64,000 nucleotides of DNA from Raoultibacter massiliensis. Its GTDB lineage: Bacteria > Actinomycetota > Coriobacteriia > Coriobacteriales > Eggerthellaceae. Below, one piece after another: positions 44,926-52,144 of the stretch. Position 1 is the stretch's first letter. Each line of letters opens with the position of its first letter. The notes below the pieces were generated by a model. It saw only the letters and a list, made by a program, of their open reading frames with translations. It had not been told where the DNA came from and did no database searches. The stretch lies in NCBI RefSeq assembly GCF_900199545.1, contig NZ_LT962671.1, positions 595,961 to 659,960 of the forward strand, written 5' to 3'. The translations under genes and the position numbers were made by a program.

Positions 44926-46863
44926 ATGCGCAAGTTCAAGACTGAGAGCAAGAAGCTGCTCGACCTCATGATCAATTCGATCTACACGAACAAGGAGATA
45001 TTCCTTCGCGAGCTCATTTCGAACGCATCGGATGCGGTCGATAAGCTCTACTTCAGGAGCCTGACCGATTCGGAGATCAAGATCTCCAAGGATGATCTGG
45101 CTATTCTCGTTTCGTTCGACAAGGCGGCCCGCACGATCACCGTCTCCGACAACGGCATCGGCATGACCAAAGACGAGCTCGATCGCAACCTCGGTACGAT
45201 CGCCCATTCCGACAGCCTTGAGTTCAAATCGGAAAACTCCGAAACCCAGGGCGAGGACATCGATATCATCGGCCAGTTCGGCGTGGGCTTCTACTCGGGT
45301 TTCATGGTGGCTAGCAAGGTCAAGGTCATTTCGCGCGCCTACGGTTCCGACGAGGCGTATTCGTGGGAGAGCGATGGCGTCGAAGGCTACACCATCAAGG
45401 AAGCCGAGCGTGAAAGCCACGGCACCGATGTGGTTCTCGTGCTCAAAGAGGATACCGACGAGGAAAACTACGATGGCTACCTGAGCGAATACAAACTCAA
45501 GAGCCTCATCAAACGCTACAGCAACTATGTGCGCTATCCCGTGCAGATGGAGGTGGAGAAAACCCGCGAACTGCCCAAGCCCGAGGATGCGGGAGATGAT
45601 TACAAGCCCGAATACGAGCATTACGAGGAGCTTGAAACCATCAACTCGATGATTCCCATCTGGAAGCGCCCGAAATCGGAAGTCAGCCAGGAAGAATACA
45701 ACGAGTTCTACAAATCGGATTTCCATGATTTCTCCGATCCGGTTCGCACGGTCTCGATCCATGCAGAAGGCTCGTTCTCCTATGATGCGCTGCTGTTCGT
45801 TCCAGGACGCGTGCCGTTCGATCTGTACAGCAAAGATTACAAAAAGGGCCTTGCCCTCTACAGCTCGAACGTGCTCATCATGGAAAAATGCGAAGAGCTC
45901 GTTCCCGACTACTTCAACTTCGTGCGCGGCGTGGTGGACAGTCAGGATCTTACGCTCAACATCTCGCGCGAGACGCTGCAGCACAACAGCCAGCTGCGCG
46001 CCATCGCGAAGCGCATCGAGAAGAAGATCAAGTCCGATCTTGCCGATATGCGCGACACCGATCGCGAGGGATACGAGAAGTTCTTCGAGAATTTCGGACG
46101 CGGCATCAAGTACGGCATCTATTCGAGTTACGGCATGAAGAAAGACGAGCTTGCCGATCTGCTGCTGTTCTACTCCGCGAAACAGGAGAAGATGATTACG
46201 CTCGACGAATACGCGAAGCTCATGGGCGAGGGGCAGGAAGCGATCTTCTATGCGGCGGGCGATTCGATTGACCGTCTGGCGAAGATGCCCATCGTCTCAA
46301 CCGTTCTGGGTAAGGGCTACGACGTGCTCTTGTGCACCGAAGACGTCGACGAGTTCTGCATGACCGCAATGGCCGATTTTGCCGTGCCCGACGACGATGA
46401 TCCTGATTCTCTGACGGCGTATCCGCTTAAGAACGTAGCGGGCGGCAATCTCGGTCTTGAGACCGAAGAGGAAAAGGAGGCCGCAGAGGCTGTCGAGAAG
46501 GAAAACGAGAGCCTCTTCGATGCGATGAAGGAGGCGCTCGGCGACAAGGTGACGAAAGTGGCCGTGTCCACGCGCCTGAGCGATTCTCCGGTTGCGCTGA
46601 CGGCCGAGGGTCCGATCTCCCTCGAAATGGAGCGCGTGCTGTCGTCGTCGCCCGGGGCCGATGACGTCAAATCGGAACGCGTGCTCGAGGTCAACGCCGA
46701 GCATCCGATCTTCGAAACGCTCAAGGCGGCTCAGGATGCAGGCGATGGCGACAAGGTGAAGCTTTACACCGACATCCTGTACAATCAGGCGCTGCTCGTC
46801 GAGGGCATGCCGATCGACGATCCGGTTGAATACGCCCAGGCGGTTGCCAAACTCATGGTGTAG
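44926..46863 (+). CDS. htpG: Hsp90-family chaperone HtpG
   Basis: A 645-residue ATP-dependent chaperone. The GHKL ATP-binding domain has FLRELISNASDAVDKLYF, DNGIGMTKDEL and GQFGVGFYSGFMVA; the middle domain has the catalytic-loop region RGVVDSQDLTLNISRETLQHN; the C-terminal dimerisation domain follows. AAGGAAGG lies 6 nt before ATG 44926. A CIRCE operator in its promoter predicts heat-shock control by HrcA, which is not encoded in the window. Confidence 0.97.
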   Translation: MRKFKTESKKLLDLMINSIYTNKEIFLRELISNASDAVDKLYFRSLTDSEIKISKDDLAILVSFDKAARTITVSDNGIGMTKDELDRNLGTIAHSDSLEFKSENSETQGEDIDIIGQFGVGFYSGFMVASKVKVISRAYGSDEAYSWESDGVEGYTIKEAERESHGTDVVLVLKEDTDEENYDGYLSEYKLKSLIKRYSNYVRYPVQMEVEKTRELPKPEDAGDDYKPEYEHYEELETINSMIPIWKRPKSEVSQEEYNEFYKSDFHDFSDPVRTVSIHAEGSFSYDALLFVPGRVPFDLYSKDYKKGLALYSSNVLIMEKCEELVPDYFNFVRGVVDSQDLTLNISRETLQHNSQLRAIAKRIEKKIKSDLADMRDTDREGYEKFFENFGRGIKYGIYSSYGMKKDELADLLLFYSAKQEKMITLDEYAKLMGEGQEAIFYAAGDSIDRLAKMPIVSTVLGKGYDVLLCTEDVDEFCMTAMADFAVPDDDDPDSLTAYPLKNVAGGNLGLETEEEKEAAEAVEKENESLFDAMKEALGDKVTKVAVSTRLSDSPVALTAEGPISLEMERVLSSSPGADDVKSERVLEVNAEHPIFETLKAAQDAGDGDKVKLYTDILYNQALLVEGMPIDDPVEYAQAVAKLMV

Positions 46864-46887
46864 CGACCTTATCTCATCCGTTACGGA

Positions 46888-46920
46888 ATGCGCCCGCGCG
46901 ACCTGTCCGCGCGGGCGCAT
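46888..46920 (+). terminator. Hairpin terminator of htpG
   Basis: ATGCGCCCGCGCG pairs perfectly with CGCGCGGGCGCAT (13 bp, 7-nt loop) 24 nt after the htpG stop, followed by a short TT only. Confidence 0.75.
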
Positions 46921-47019
46921 TTGCGTAGCAGCCCTCGGTTGGGCTCGGGTATCGGCTTTGCCAAGCGGGTTCACGTTGCGGGCGATTCGTCGGCGCGTGC
47001 CGAGCGGCTATGGGGTACT

Positions 47020-47715
47020 ATGAAAAGCTGCGATTTCGATACTCCGTTTGAGGAAGTGACCCCTGTGCCCGATGCGCCCCGTATATCCGCGAACCTTTCG
47101 AGCGTCCCTGATCTGATCGAGGCGACCATCGACGATCGTGCCGCCGAACGCCCCGTATACTCGCTGGTCGTCGAAGGGCAGACATGCGAGGGCGTCGATC
47201 TGTCGCGGCTCGAGCTTTTTTCTTCGCACCTGCTCCGCTGTGCGTTTCTCGCTTCCGATCTATCGAATGCCACCTTCGAAGACGTTGCGTTCGAGCAGTG
47301 CGATTTTTCGAATGCGGACATCTCGTCGGCGTATTTCCTGCGTTGCTCGTTTTCCTCGTGCCGCTTCGTCGGTGCCGACTTCTCCGAAACGGTGTTCAAG
47401 CATGCAACGGTGACGGATTCGACGTTCCAGTACGCGAGTTTCACGCGAGGGGGCTTCGATGCCTGCAGTTTCGAGGGGTGCGACTTCTCCCAAGCCTCGA
47501 TAGCGGAAGCCGAACTGAAGCGCGTTGAGTTCTCGCAATCGCGGCTGACGAACGTCGACTTCTTCAAGACGAGCTTGCGCGGGGTCGATCTGTCCGACAA
47601 CGATATCGCGGGATTCCTTGTGTCCGATACCATGCGCGAGCTTTCCGGATGCATCATGGACCCCTACCAGGCGGCATCGGTGGCACGTAAGCTCGGTATC
47701 GTGGTGAAGGAGTAG
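47020..47715 (+). CDS. Pentapeptide-repeat protein
   Basis: A 231-residue cytoplasmic protein. After about 55 non-repetitive residues, it has at least eleven A(D/N)LSx-like pentapeptides in runs such as CAFLASDLSNATFEDVAFEQ and CSFSSCRFVGADFSETVF, ending near residue 210. These would form a right-handed quadrilateral beta helix. Function is unknown; some relatives (Qnr, MfpA) mimic DNA and protect gyrase. ATG 47020 has only GGGG 4 nt upstream. The cysteine content of the repeat faces is high. It is followed by its own terminator. Confidence 0.85.
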   Translation: MKSCDFDTPFEEVTPVPDAPRISANLSSVPDLIEATIDDRAAERPVYSLVVEGQTCEGVDLSRLELFSSHLLRCAFLASDLSNATFEDVAFEQCDFSNADISSAYFLRCSFSSCRFVGADFSETVFKHATVTDSTFQYASFTRGGFDACSFEGCDFSQASIAEAELKRVEFSQSRLTNVDFFKTSLRGVDLSDNDIAGFLVSDTMRELSGCIMDPYQAASVARKLGIVVKE

Positions 47716-47744
47716 GCCGCGCAAGGCGGGCTGTGCGCGGCTTT
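47716..47744 (+). terminator. Terminator of the pentapeptide gene
   Basis: GCCGCGCA pairs with TGCGCGGC (8 bp, 10-nt loop), starting at the base after the stop codon and followed by TTTCCTT. Confidence 0.6.
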
Positions 47745-47802
47745 CCTTGCCGCACGTTTATGTGCGCAAGGCAACGCTTGCCTGCCTGCTCGGCAAACGC
47801 CG

Positions 47803-47831
47803 TTGGGGGAACTGTCGCGAAACGGTATAAT
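47803..47831 (+). promoter_or_regulatory. Promoter of the M42 peptidase-smpB unit
   Basis: TTGGGG (47803-47808) and TATAAT (47826-47831) with 17-nt spacing, 95 nt before the peptidase start. Confidence 0.65.
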
Positions 47832-47925
47832 GTGCCCGAAACGCATAAGCGCCCGTTTCCAGCTGGTCGCCTGCGCGGATTGCGCGCAGCGTCCGTGGGG
47901 ATCGCATGTATAAGGAGTATCTGAT

Positions 47926-49071
47926 ATGAAGAAGAAAGATGTGAGGTTTCTCAAGCGCATGCTTGAGACCCCCTCGCCGACCGGCTCGGAAGAGGCCGTT
48001 GCCGCCATCGTGCGCGAACGCCTTGCCGATTCGGCCGACGAGATCGAGACGAATGTGCTCGGGTCGGTTCACGCGACGCTGAGGGGGACCGGCGAAGGTC
48101 CGTCCGTCATGCTCGCCGCCCATATGGATGAAGTCGGCCTCATGGTCACCTATATCAGCGACGAGGGTTATTTGAGCGTGGCTGCCATCGGCGGCGTCGA
48201 TGCGGCGATTCTTCCCGGCATGCGCGTGGACGTGCACGCCGAAGGCGAAACGCTGCGAGGCGTTGTGGGGCGCAAGCCCATCCACCTCATCACGCCCGAC
48301 GATCGCAAGAACGTTACACCTCTCGACAAACTGGTCATCGATCTCGGTCTTCCTGCGAAAGCCGTGAAGAAACGCGTGCGCGTGGGCGATTCGATCACCT
48401 ACGGCGTCGGTTTCGAGCGTTTCGGCAAGGGCATGGCCGTTTCGCGGGCCTTCGACGACAAGGCCGGCGTGTGGGTTGCCGCGCGCGTACTCGAAGAGCT
48501 TGCGAAAGCGGGCCGTGCGAGCGGTGATTTCGTGGCGGCGGCAACCGTGCAGGAGGAGATCGGCGTGCGTGGGGGAGAGACCTCCGCTTACGGTGTGCAC
48601 CCCGATGTCGGTCTGGCGTTCGATGTCACTCATGCAACCGATTATCCAGGCATCGACAAGGCGAAACACGGAAACATCGCATGTGGCCAGGGTCCCGTCA
48701 TCGCGCGCGGGCCCAACATCAACCCCATCGTATTCGACCGGTTGGTCGCCGCAGCCGAAGCCGAGGGCATACCGTACCAGATCGAAGCCGAACCCGGCGT
48801 TACGGGCACCGACGCCCGCGCCATCCAGATATCGCGGGGCGGAAAAGCGACGGGGCTGATTTCGGTTGCTCTGCGCTATATGCATACGCCCACCGAGGTC
48901 ATCTCGCTTTCCGATCTTGAGGCGACCGTGAAGCTCATCGTGCGATTCGTGCTCGATCTCGACGAATCCGTTTCGTTCGTGCCGGGTATGGCGGGTGCGA
49001 TCGGTTCGGTCGAGTCCGAAGATGCGGGTACCGTAGATGAGCAGGGAAGCGGAACGGAATCTGCCGAATGA
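47926..49071 (+). CDS. M42-family metallopeptidase (glutamyl/tetrahedral aminopeptidase type)
   Basis: A 381-residue cytoplasmic peptidase; AAGGAG precedes ATG 47926. It has the TPSPTGSEE start, LAAHMDEVGLMV (metal His and Asp), SRAFDDKAGVWVA, TVQEEIGVRGG (catalytic Glu pair), AFDVTHATDYPG and the C-terminal metal His in MHTPTEVISLSDL. Family members form tetrahedral dodecamers and trim short peptides. A C-terminal tail of about 30 acidic residues extends past the usual end. Its stop overlaps the smpB start (ATGA). Confidence 0.92.
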   Translation: MKKKDVRFLKRMLETPSPTGSEEAVAAIVRERLADSADEIETNVLGSVHATLRGTGEGPSVMLAAHMDEVGLMVTYISDEGYLSVAAIGGVDAAILPGMRVDVHAEGETLRGVVGRKPIHLITPDDRKNVTPLDKLVIDLGLPAKAVKKRVRVGDSITYGVGFERFGKGMAVSRAFDDKAGVWVAARVLEELAKAGRASGDFVAAATVQEEIGVRGGETSAYGVHPDVGLAFDVTHATDYPGIDKAKHGNIACGQGPVIARGPNINPIVFDRLVAAAEAEGIPYQIEAEPGVTGTDARAIQISRGGKATGLISVALRYMHTPTEVISLSDLEATVKLIVRFVLDLDESVSFVPGMAGAIGSVESEDAGTVDEQGSGTESAE

Positions 49072-49532
49072 AGCATGAGGAGAAGATAATCGCCAAGAAC
49101 AAGCGGGCGTTCCACGAGTACGAAGTGCTCGATCGCTTCGAGGCGGGCATCGAACTCAAAGGTACGGAGGTGCGCTCGCTGCGCGACAACAACTGTCAGC
49201 TCACCGATGCGTTCGTTACTATCCGAAACGGCGAGGCGTGGCTTCATAACCTGCACATCGCGCCCTTCGTCAACGGCAACATCAACAACGTCGACTCTGA
49301 TCGCAAGCGCAAGCTCCTGCTCCACAAAAAGGAGATCAGGCAACTGCAGGAAGCGGTCAAAGAGAAGGGCATGGCAATCGTGCCCCTCAAGATGTACTTT
49401 GCGAAAAACGCGCTCGTGAAAGTTGAGATTGCCATTGCGCGCGGCAAGAAGCTTTTCGACAAGCGGGCAAGCATGGCGGCGCGAGATTCGCGTCGCGAAA
49501 TCGAGCGTGCGCTCAAAGAACGCAGCCGGTAG
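49068..49532 (+). CDS. smpB: tmRNA-binding protein SmpB
   Basis: A 154-residue basic protein. Conserved segments are NKRAFHEYEVLDRFEAGIELKGTEVRSLRD in outline, NIN...DSDRKRKLLLHKKEI and ALVKVEIAIARGKKLFDKR, ending in a basic C-terminal tail. It delivers tmRNA to stalled ribosomes; the ssrA gene lies 756 nt downstream. Start in an ATGA overlap with the peptidase. Confidence 0.97.
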   Translation: MKHEEKIIAKNKRAFHEYEVLDRFEAGIELKGTEVRSLRDNNCQLTDAFVTIRNGEAWLHNLHIAPFVNGNINNVDSDRKRKLLLHKKEIRQLQEAVKEKGMAIVPLKMYFAKNALVKVEIAIARGKKLFDKRASMAARDSRREIERALKERSR

Positions 49533-49570
49533 ACCGAGCGTCGCGTTGTGCGACAAGAATAGGAGCAGCA

Positions 49571-50152
49571 ATGAATTTGGACGAAGAGCTCGAGGTGCTG
49601 GAAGACGGCGTGGAAACGGAAGGCATCGCTGCCGAAGACGAGTCCGACCTTGAAATAGAAGACGAATTCGAGGACGCCGCCTTGGGCGTCGATGCCGATG
49701 AGGAGACCCTCGAAGAAGTGTATAAGGATTTCGAGAACGACGAAGCCGACATCGATGGCGCGGGTGCTCCGAACACCGGCTTCGAGATCGTTGACCTCGA
49801 AGAGTTCGAAGGGGAAGCCGAGGAAGACGACGAGGAGTACATCGAAGTCGAACTTGAAATCGATGAAGATGACATCGAGAGCTATCTGCTCGACGAAGAC
49901 GGCAACGAAATAGGATTCACCCTGCTCGATGAAGACGGTAACGAAGTCGAATACTTCTACGTCGAAGACGAGGAAGCCGAGGAAGACGATGAAAACGAAT
50001 TCGATCTCGGCATCACGAAGGAAGGCGTCGCCCAGGCCACGAGCGACATCAACTCCATCTACAAGGACGGCGTTGCGGTGGCGGCAGAGCTCAAAGGGGC
50101 GTTCGACGATATCAAATCGGCCTTCGATTTCAAGAGCGTCTTGAAGAAGTAG
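49571..50152 (+). CDS. Extremely acidic hypothetical protein
   Basis: A 193-residue protein with a good Shine-Dalgarno (AGGAGCAGC). Residues 1-150 are dominated by Asp and Glu, with an internal repeat LLDEDGNEIGFT/LLDEDGNEVEYF near residues 102-125. The last about 45 residues are more ordinary and helical (GITKEGVAQATSDINSIYKDG, ending KSVLKK). I recognise no family. The acidity suggests a nucleic-acid-mimic, chaperone-like or metal-buffering role, none demonstrable. It is probably co-transcribed with smpB (38-nt gap), between smpB and the tmRNA gene. Confidence 0.8.
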   Translation: MNLDEELEVLEDGVETEGIAAEDESDLEIEDEFEDAALGVDADEETLEEVYKDFENDEADIDGAGAPNTGFEIVDLEEFEGEAEEDDEEYIEVELEIDEDDIESYLLDEDGNEIGFTLLDEDGNEVEYFYVEDEEAEEDDENEFDLGITKEGVAQATSDINSIYKDGVAVAAELKGAFDDIKSAFDFKSVLKK

Positions 50153-50170
50153 CGAACGAGTGCTAGGATA
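50141..50170 (+). promoter_or_regulatory. Possible ssrA promoter
   Basis: TTGAAG (50141-50146) and TAGGAT (50165-50170) with 18-nt spacing would give a precursor with a leader of about 110 nt, processed to mature tmRNA at 50288. Confidence 0.4.
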
Positions 50171-50287
50171 GAACGTCCTCGCAGGCACCGGCTGGCTACA
50201 GCACCCTGCGGATGCACTTTGAAAAGGTGGGGCCATCGACCCATGCAGCATCGCTGCAGTTCGGCCGCTTGGGCGGCGCATACTTTT

Positions 50288-50656
50288 GGGGGCGACTGGT
50301 TTCGACATGGTAAGTTTGAAATGAGGAGCAAGTCGTGGTCTCCTCGCCACGTTAAACAGGGGTACAGTCAATTTAATTGGCAAAACCAAAACTCAGAGCG
50401 CTCCGGCGCTCGCCATGGCTGCTTAATAGCGCCTGGCTGTCGGCCTTGGGGTTTCCCCGACCCTCGGTTCGGCATCATCTAAGGGGAACGCTCTTGGACA
50501 CGTGGTCGGTATGGTCCAAGCTAAGATCGAACCGGCTAGGAACCGTTTAGTCCGTCAACGAGCAGAGCGGCTCCGAATCTTTTTCGTTGACTAAGCTTGT
50601 AGGGCCTCATGGATGATTTAGTATGGACCGGAGTTCGATCCTCCGCGCCTCCACCA
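50288..50656 (+). ncRNA. ssrA: Transfer-messenger RNA (tmRNA)
   Basis: The 5' end GGGGGCGACTGGTTTCGAC and the 3' end GGAGTTCGATCCTCCGCGCC with encoded CCA form the tRNA-like domain; the acceptor GGGGGCG pairs with CGCCTCC (one G-U). The tag reading frame runs from GGC 50379 to TAA 50426 (tandem TAA-TAG) and encodes GKTKTQSAPALAMAA, a proteolysis tag ending in a hydrophobic-Ala tail. Pseudoknot-rich sequence follows. With SmpB it rescues stalled ribosomes. Its 3' end is a common integration site for mobile DNA, and a mobile element begins downstream. Confidence 0.96.
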
Positions 50657-50715
50657 AAAGAGGAAGCGTCGAACTCTTCTTTTACAAGAATGAGTTTGCG
50701 CTTGTGTATAGGTTG

Positions 50716-50742
50716 GGGGACGCCTGATGGCGTCCCCTTTCC
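50716..50742 (+). terminator. Terminator downstream of ssrA
   Basis: GGGGACGCC pairs with GGCGTCCCC around the loop TGAT, followed by TTTCCGTTTTT; located 60 nt after the mature tmRNA. Confidence 0.8.
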
Positions 50743-50788
50743 GTTTTTGTTGCCACGAAACGCCGTAATTTGCGTTTTAAGACGTTTT

Positions 50789-50828
50789 AAGCCCGTTGGG
50801 GTACTCGTGTACCACTCGGGCTTTTTTC
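50789..50828 (+). terminator. Second hairpin with T-tract downstream of ssrA
   Basis: AAGCCCG pairs with CGGGCTT and GGTAC with GTACC inside it, followed by TTTTTT (50822-50827). It may terminate transcription entering or leaving the mobile element. Confidence 0.6.
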
Positions 50829-51226
50829 GTGCCTTAAAACGCCTCTGAAGCGGTCTGAGGGATATTCGAGCGCACATGTGCATCTCGCATCCGCTCGATG
50901 CAAGGGTGGCCGCCCTGCGGGCGGCAGTCGGATGTGGGTGGACGTACAGAAGGGGTGCGGCATGGGCTTGGCATGACATACGCCCCTCCGTCTGGCCGGC
51001 AACTACGGCGCTTCGCGCCTCCGTTGCCTTCGAGAAGGTACGCATGAGGCATGCGAAACCGTATTGGATGGTTCTCATGCTTTTCCGTGTACCCAACATG
51101 CGATGAGGCGAGCCGAGGGCGCAGCCCGAGGCGTAACTAGCCTGCATTGAGGACGCGAAGCGTCCGAAATGCGCACCTGCTTAGGACAGAAGAATCACCC
51201 GTTCCCTCGTTTATGAGCGTTTTGCC
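50829..51226. other. Gene-free stretch with small GC-rich inverted repeats
   Basis: No frame here has coding character. Small hairpins are visible (CCGCCC/GGGCGG near 50910, GGACGC/GCGTCC near 51150) and the region is GC-rich compared with the AT-rich iteron stretch that follows. The junction between host DNA and the element may lie here. Confidence 0.5.
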
Positions 51227-51522
51227 TGACCACATGCTGACCACATGACCAGAAGAAAAAATGATGTGGTCACCATCTGGTCAGCTAAATCCCCTGTCGC
51301 CATCAGGCTTTTTGCAATTCCTGACCAGATGACCACATCATTTAGGACTTATTTATAAAAATTGAAAAGGCTATTGAATACGCGTAAAGAAATAAAGTTT
51401 GTCGGATTTCATCTGGTCATCTGGTCATCTGGTCAGAACGAAAAAAATCCCTTGATAAAAGAGGGGATTTCATTTTCAAGAGCTGACCAGATGCCATTTT
51501 GATGTGGTCATACATGTGGTCA
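51227..51522. repeat. Iteron-like array of TGACCA/TGGTCA motifs flanking an AT-rich stretch
   Basis: Thirteen copies of the hexamer TGACCA (or its complement) occur in 296 bp. Forward copies start at 51227, 51238, 51246, 51322, 51330 and 51484; reverse copies start at 51267, 51278, 51414, 51422, 51430, 51505 and 51517. Most are extended to CTGACCAGATG or CTGACCACATG. They form three inverted groups. Copies at 51414-51435 are spaced exactly 8 bp, and an AT-rich segment of about 60 bp (51341-51400) lies inside the second group. The layout fits a replication origin for the primase-helicase encoded next, or a regulator-binding array. Confidence 0.8.
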
Positions 51523-51648
51523 GCCCTCACGTGTACCTCTTGTCGCAGTCGTTGTTTTCCGGGTGGTGCGGCGGGTTGCTTTTTCGAGCCTTTCCGTTCG
51601 TTTATGAGCGGAAATAGGCTCTGAACTGCGGCTACGGGAAAATTGATA

Positions 51649-51677
51649 TTGCTTCAATTGTCTCAATGGTGTACAAT
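51649..51677 (+). promoter_or_regulatory. Promoter ahead of the element's replication genes
   Basis: TTGCTT (51649-51654) and TACAAT (51672-51677) with 17-nt spacing. It would transcribe a leader of about 225 nt before the HTH gene. Confidence 0.65.
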
Positions 51678-51798
51678 GGAATGCATATAGATGAATGGCT
51701 CAGCACCCGTCCCGTCCTTGATGCGGGGTTGCTATCGGGAATAGGAGCCGAGCGCTCGGTCGAATAGGCCGTGCGTCACGGGCGAAACAACGAACACG

Positions 51799-51872
51799 AA
51801 GCTCCCGTGGAAACCGAGATAGACAAGGCTTTGCGCCTCTGTCCCTCTTTGGTTTCCACGGGAGCTTTTTTG
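51799..51872 (+). terminator. Leader hairpin with T-tract (candidate attenuator) before the HTH and primase genes
   Basis: AAGCTCCCGTGGAAACC (51799-51815) is a perfect 17-bp complement of GGTTTCCACGGGAGCTT (51851-51867), followed by TTTT. It lies between the promoter at 51649 and the HTH gene at 51911, so read-through must be regulated or inefficient. Confidence 0.75.
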
Positions 51873-51910
51873 TTTCGCGAAAAGGACTTTGAACATGGAG
51901 GTGGCTGGTT

Positions 51911-52132
51911 ATGGCTAAAGGAAAGAAGCAGGTAAAAGAGGTAAAGCCCTCTTACATGACGACGCGCGAGGTGGCGGCGTTTCTCGGTTTGAGCGCGGGG
52001 ACGCTCTGCACCTGGCGCTATCAGGGCAAGGGTCCGAGCTACTACAAGGTCGGAAACGCGGTTCGCTACAAGATTGACGACGTCGAGGCGTGGAAGAACG
52101 CGAACGTGAAGCACGTCGAGCTGACGAATTAA
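51911..52132 (+). CDS. Helix-turn-helix excisionase-like protein
   Basis: A 73-residue basic protein with a MerR/excisionase-type HTH: YMTTREVAAFLGLSAGTLCTWRYQGKGPSYYKVGNAVRYKIDDVEAW in outline (residues 15-62). GGAGGTGG precedes ATG 51911. Proteins of this type direct excision or regulate mobile-element genes. Here it precedes the primase-helicase by 12 nt, so it may control replication or excision of the element. Confidence 0.85.
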   Translation: MAKGKKQVKEVKPSYMTTREVAAFLGLSAGTLCTWRYQGKGPSYYKVGNAVRYKIDDVEAWKNANVKHVELTN

Positions 52133-52144
52133 GGAGGTGAGTTT

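Noticed and set aside
50876..51106. 76-codon frame in the gene-free stretch after ssrA
   Set aside because: No ribosome site, overlaps hairpins, and the translation has no coding character.
51227..51522. Short regularly spaced repeats resembling a CRISPR array
   Set aside because: Units are 6-11 bp, occur in both orientations and lack uniform spacers; no cas genes are near.
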